Source: Alphaproteobacteria bacterium UBA7691 (GTDB lineage: Bacteria > Pseudomonadota > Alphaproteobacteria > Ferrovibrionales > Ferrovibrionaceae). Taken from it: a stretch of DNA of 9,338 nt. The translations under genes and the position numbers were made by a program. Below, piece by piece: positions 6,738-9,338 of this stretch (position 1 is its first letter; every line of letters starts with the position of its first letter). The stretch is taken from the NCBI GenBank assembly GCA_002482765.1, contig DLGP01000147.1, forward strand, positions 80,732-90,069, in the 5' to 3' direction. The notes under the pieces were generated by a model that made no database searches, was not told where the DNA came from, and saw nothing but the letters and a program-made list of their open reading frames with translations.

Positions 6738-7985
6738 ATGACGCAGCCCTTTCATCACGCCAGCCTGAGCCGTGCGCAAAGCATCTGGATTCTGGGCGGC
6801 GCCGCCATCATGCTTTCGCTGGCCATGGGCATGCGCCAGAGCCAGGGCCTGTTCATGCGCCCGATTGGCGAGGATCTGGGCGTCAGCGCCAGCGATTATG
6901 CCTTTGCCCTGGCGATCCAGAATATCGTGTGGGGTGTGACACAGCCATTTACCGGCGCGCTGGTGGATCGGTATGGCACCCGCTGGGCAGCCCTGATCGG
7001 TTGCCTGCTTTATGCCGCCGGCTTCATCCTCACCGCCTTTGCCACCGGCCCGGTGCAGATCATGCTGGGCGCCGGTGTGTTGATCGGCGTGGCCTTGTCC
7101 TGCACCACATCCGGCATCGCCGCCAAGATCGCCGCCCGCGTGGTGCGGCCGGAACGCCGCAGCCTGGCCTTTGGCCTGGTTTCCGCCGCCGGCTCGATCG
7201 GCACCTTCTTCTGCGCCCCGCTGGCCCAGGGCGCCATTGCCGCCTATGGCTGGCAGATCGCCACCTTTGTTTTCATCGGCCTGACCGCCGCCATGCTGCC
7301 GGCGGCTTTCCTCGGCAGCCGCGCCGACAAGGTGCCGCTGCCGAACCAGGGTGCCGTCAGCGAAACCCTGGGCCAGACCCTTGGCGAAGCGCGCCGCCAT
7401 GGCGGCTATATCGTGATGGCCGCCGCGTTTTTTGTCTGCGGCCTGCAATTGGTGTTCATCACCACCCATCTGCCCACCTACCTGGCCGATTGCGGCATCG
7501 ACCCGATGGTCGGCGCCCAGGCGCTGGCGGTGATCGGCGCCTTCAACGTGTTCGGCTCCTGGCTGTTCGGCTGGCTTGGCGACCGCTATCCCAAGCGCAC
7601 CCTGCTGGGCCTGATCTACCTGCTGCGCTCCTTCATCCTGGCGGCCTATTTCATGTTTCCAGCCAGCCAGGCCACTACTTTGCTGTTTGCCGCCGCCATG
7701 GGCACGCTGTGGCTGGGCGTGATCCCGCTGGTCAACGGCCTGGTGGCGCAGATTTTTGGCATCCGCTTCCTGGCCACCCTGACCGGCATCGCGTTTTTCA
7801 GCCATCAGGTCGGCAGCTTCCTCGGCGCCTGGGCCGGCGGCGTGATCTATGACACGCTCGGTTCCTACAGCCTGGCCTGGCAGCTTGCCGCCGGCATCGG
7901 CGTTGCCGCCGGCCTGATGCAGCTGTTCATGAATGACCGGCCGACGCCGCGTATGGCGGCGTTGCAGGCCCAGGCGGCGGAATAA
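6738..7985 (+). CDS. Major facilitator superfamily transporter, 12 TM helices (monocarboxylate/OFA-like)
   Basis: A 415-residue inner-membrane carrier, probably ion-coupled. Twelve hydrophobic segments are visible at about 17-37, 56-76, 84-104, 108-128, 143-163, 173-193, then after a polar central loop (about 194-224) at 225-245, 260-280, 288-306, 313-335, 347-368 and 379-397. The loop after helix 2 carries MFS motif A in the form GALVDRYGTR (73-82), and its counterpart after helix 8 is GWLGDRYPKR (278-287). The MRQSQGLFMRPI segment after helix 1 and the RSLAFGLVSAAGSIG segment in helix 5 resemble the oxalate:formate/monocarboxylate-type MFS branch, but the substrate cannot be told. I chose the ATG at 6738 because the protein then begins just before helix 1; an ATG at 6579 in the same frame adds an implausible leader. 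No strong ribosome site precedes 6738. The gene ends one base before the convergent histidine kinase gene. Confidence 0.9.
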   Translation: MTQPFHHASLSRAQSIWILGGAAIMLSLAMGMRQSQGLFMRPIGEDLGVSASDYAFALAIQNIVWGVTQPFTGALVDRYGTRWAALIGCLLYAAGFILTAFATGPVQIMLGAGVLIGVALSCTTSGIAAKIAARVVRPERRSLAFGLVSAAGSIGTFFCAPLAQGAIAAYGWQIATFVFIGLTAAMLPAAFLGSRADKVPLPNQGAVSETLGQTLGEARRHGGYIVMAAAFFVCGLQLVFITTHLPTYLADCGIDPMVGAQALAVIGAFNVFGSWLFGWLGDRYPKRTLLGLIYLLRSFILAAYFMFPASQATTLLFAAAMGTLWLGVIPLVNGLVAQIFGIRFLATLTGIAFFSHQVGSFLGAWAGGVIYDTLGSYSLAWQLAAGIGVAAGLMQLFMNDRPTPRMAALQAQAAE

Positions 7986-7986
7986 G

Positions 7987-9338
7987 CTATTTCGCCAGGG
8001 CGGCCGCCAGCGCGGCCGCCAGTTGCTGCATACGATAGGGTTTGCCCAGCACCGCATCGGCACTGGCCACTTCGCGCCCATCGGCCAGCAAAGCGCCGGG
8101 AAAACCTGAGGTGAACAACACTTTCAGGCCGGGCTGGCGTTTCTGCGCCAGGCGGGCCAGTTCCACACCATTCATGCCGCCGGGCATCACCACATCGGTG
8201 AACAGCAGATCAAACGGCACGGCCCCGGCTTGCAGGATTGGCCCGACTTGCAAGATGGGCCCGGCTTGCAGGATCGGCCCGGCTTGCAGGATCGCCACCG
8301 CTTCGGCGGCGCTGGCGGCACCCACTGCCTCATAGCCAAGCTGATCTAGCTGCATCAGCACCAGCTTGCGGATGGCGTCGTTATCCTCCACCGCCAGGAT
8401 ACGGGCGCGACGCGGCGCCGCTGGCGCGGCCTTGGCCACATCTTCCGGCAGCGGCAGGCCGGCGGCGCGCGGCAGATACAGCCGGATCGTGGTGCCATGG
8501 CCCGGCTCGCTATAGGCCTTGATATAGCCGCCAGATTGTTTGACGAAGCCAAACACCATGCTGAGGCCCAGCCCGGTGCCTTTGCCAACTTCCTTGGTGG
8601 TGAAAAACGGCTCGAAGATACGGTCAAGAATTTCCGGCGCCATGCCGGTGCCGGTATCGCTGGCCGCCAGCACCACATAATCACCCGGCCGCGCGCCCGG
8701 ATTGGCCTGGGCAAAATCCGCGTCCAGCGTGGCATTCATGGTTTCGATCAACAGCCGGCCGCCATCGGGCATGGCATCGCGGGCATTCACCACCAGATTG
8801 GCCAGCGCCGCTTCCAGATTGACCGGATCGATCAGCACCGGCCATAGCCCGCTGCCGGGCAGGAAACGCAGATCGATATTCTGCTCCAGAGTGCGCCCCA
8901 GCAGCCGCGCCATGTCGTCCACCAGGCGGTTCACATCCACCACTTTCGGCGCCAGCGGCTGCTGGCGGGCAAAAGCCAGCAATTGCCGTGTCAGTTCGGC
9001 GCCGCGCTGCGCCGCCTGCAAGGCCGCTTCGGCAAAGCCGGTGACGGCGGCGCCGGCTTCCGGCCGTTTCAGGATCAGATCCAGATGGCCGATCACCACG
9101 GCCAGCAGATTGTTGAAATCATGCGCAATGCCGCCGGTTAGCTGGCCCACCGCCTCCAGCCTTTGGGCATGGTGCAGTTTACGTTCGGCAGCAAGCTGCT
9201 CGGTGATGTCGCGACCAATGAAAATATGCTGCGCCTCCTGCTCCAGCCACACGCCGGTCCAGTTCAGCGGCACGGCATGGCCATCCTTGTGCATGTAGCG
9301 GCAATCGAAGTTGCGCGTGCTGTTATTCAGCCGCGCCG
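7987..9338 (-). CDS. Hybrid sensor histidine kinase with PAS, HisKA, HATPase and receiver domains (5' end cut by window edge)
   Basis: A signalling kinase that autophosphorylates on histidine and passes phosphate to its own receiver domain. 449 residues are visible, numbered here from the first complete codon. Residues 1-46 are the end of a PAS domain with a PAC-type tail (MHKDGHAVPLNW, IFIGRDITEQ). HisKA follows at about 48-125 with the phospho-site His72 in LTGGIAHDFNNLL. HATPase spans about 165-290: N-box NLVVNARDAM (Asn184), G1 DTGTGM, F-box IFEPFFTTK and G2 GKGTGLGLSM. After an Ala/Pro linker the receiver runs from about 311 to the end, with Glu317/Asp318, phospho-acceptor Asp381 (LLFTDVVMPGG), Thr409 and Lys432 (GKPY). 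The reading frame stays open to the right edge, so the ATG at 9294 lies inside the PAS domain and is not the true start. The receiver contains a hexapeptide tandem repeat (349-372). The signal is unknown and no separate response regulator gene is in view. Confidence 0.95.
   Translation of the reverse strand, partial: ARLNNSTRNFDCRYMHKDGHAVPLNWTGVWLEQEAQHIFIGRDITEQLAAERKLHHAQRLEAVGQLTGGIAHDFNNLLAVVIGHLDLILKRPEAGAAVTGFAEAALQAAQRGAELTRQLLAFARQQPLAPKVVDVNRLVDDMARLLGRTLEQNIDLRFLPGSGLWPVLIDPVNLEAALANLVVNARDAMPDGGRLLIETMNATLDADFAQANPGARPGDYVVLAASDTGTGMAPEILDRIFEPFFTTKEVGKGTGLGLSMVFGFVKQSGGYIKAYSEPGHGTTIRLYLPRAAGLPLPEDVAKAAPAAPRRARILAVEDNDAIRKLVLMQLDQLGYEAVGAASAAEAVAILQAGPILQAGPILQVGPILQAGAVPFDLLFTDVVMPGGMNGVELARLAQKRQPGLKVLFTSGFPGALLADGREVASADAVLGKPYRMQQLAAALAAALAK
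7999..8020. repeat. GC-only inverted repeat at the 3' ends of the convergent MFS and kinase genes
   Basis: GGCGGCCGC (7999-8007) pairs perfectly with GCGGCCGCC (8012-8020) around a 4-nt CAGC loop. It lies inside the last codons of the kinase, which encode a repeated Leu-Ala-Ala-Ala tail built from a 12-bp direct repeat, and begins 13 nt beyond the MFS stop codon. No T run follows on either strand, so it is not a classical terminator; it could stabilise or help end the overlapping transcripts, or be a by-product of the alanine repeats. Confidence 0.5.
8224..8295 (-). repeat. Four tandem 18-bp units in the kinase receiver domain
   Basis: Four contiguous 18-bp units (8224-8241, 8242-8259, 8260-8277, 8278-8295) lie in phase with the codons. 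Read on the minus strand from 8295 they encode Ala-Ile-Leu-Gln-Ala-Gly, Pro-Ile-Leu-Gln-Ala-Gly, Pro-Ile-Leu-Gln-Val-Gly and Pro-Ile-Leu-Gln-Ala-Gly. The first two units differ only at the first base; the third carries three changes relative to the second; the fourth differs from the second by one. An ordinary receiver has a single such turn between helix 2 and strand 3, so about three units (18 residues) appear to be added. Confidence 0.95.

Noticed and set aside
6615..8081. 488-codon open frame on the minus strand across the MFS gene
   Set aside because: It is antisense to a clear 12-helix transporter, runs through the kinase 3' end in another frame, and reads as Gly/Ala/Gln/His-rich shadow sequence.
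8224..8295. Tandem units as a CRISPR array or protein-binding iteron cluster
   Set aside because: The units are contiguous with no spacers, are only 18 bp, and are codon-phased within a conserved coding domain.
9292..9294. ATG at 9294 as the start of the histidine kinase
   Set aside because: The frame stays open upstream to the window edge and encodes more PAS-like sequence (RNFDCRY), so this Met is internal.

Overview
The window is a GC-rich, densely coding stretch of bacterial chromosome that reads like an alphaproteobacterium. The evidence is the codon use, the alphaproteobacterial-looking MutS, and a mutS gene divergent from a fused malic enzyme, an arrangement I recall from alphaproteobacteria such as the rhizobia. 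The order cannot be fixed from the sequence alone; a Rhodospirillales-like or similar environmental lineage is a guess. I see no tRNA, rRNA, CRISPR array, insertion sequence, phage gene or attachment site.

Layout, left to right. (1) Positions 1-2350, minus strand: mutS (DNA mismatch repair ATPase), with its C-terminal end cut off by the left edge. (2) 2351-2461: a short divergent promoter region. (3) 2462-4738, plus strand: a full-length MaeB-type malic enzyme with a C-terminal phosphotransacetylase-like domain. (4) 4761-4795: a perfect 15-bp hairpin flanked by A and T runs, a bidirectional terminator shared with the convergent gene on its right. (5) 4811-6025, minus: an M20-family amidohydrolase (hippurate hydrolase/aminoacylase-like). 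(6) 6144-6515, minus: a small secreted DUF4189-type protein with six cysteines, followed by a hairpin at 6090-6118. (7) 6516-6737: a divergent, partly AT-rich intergenic region. (8) 6738-7985, plus: a 12-helix major facilitator superfamily transporter. (9) 7987-9338, minus: the C-terminal 449 residues of a hybrid sensor histidine kinase (PAS end, HisKA, HATPase, receiver), whose N-terminus lies beyond the right edge.

The genes do not form one pathway. They are mostly single transcription units in alternating orientations: housekeeping repair (mutS), C4-acid/pyruvate metabolism (malic enzyme), peptide or amide hydrolysis (M20), an envelope or periplasmic small protein (DUF4189), solute transport (MFS) and signalling (hybrid kinase). 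The M20 hydrolase and DUF4189 gene are the only same-strand neighbours, and a hairpin lies between them.

The most unusual feature is an in-frame tandem array of four 18-bp units inside the receiver domain of the kinase (8224-8295). It adds about three extra Ile-Leu-Gln-Ala-Gly-Pro hexapeptides between receiver helix 2 and the strand carrying the phospho-acceptor aspartate. I found no convincing evidence of a wholly new multi-gene system here.
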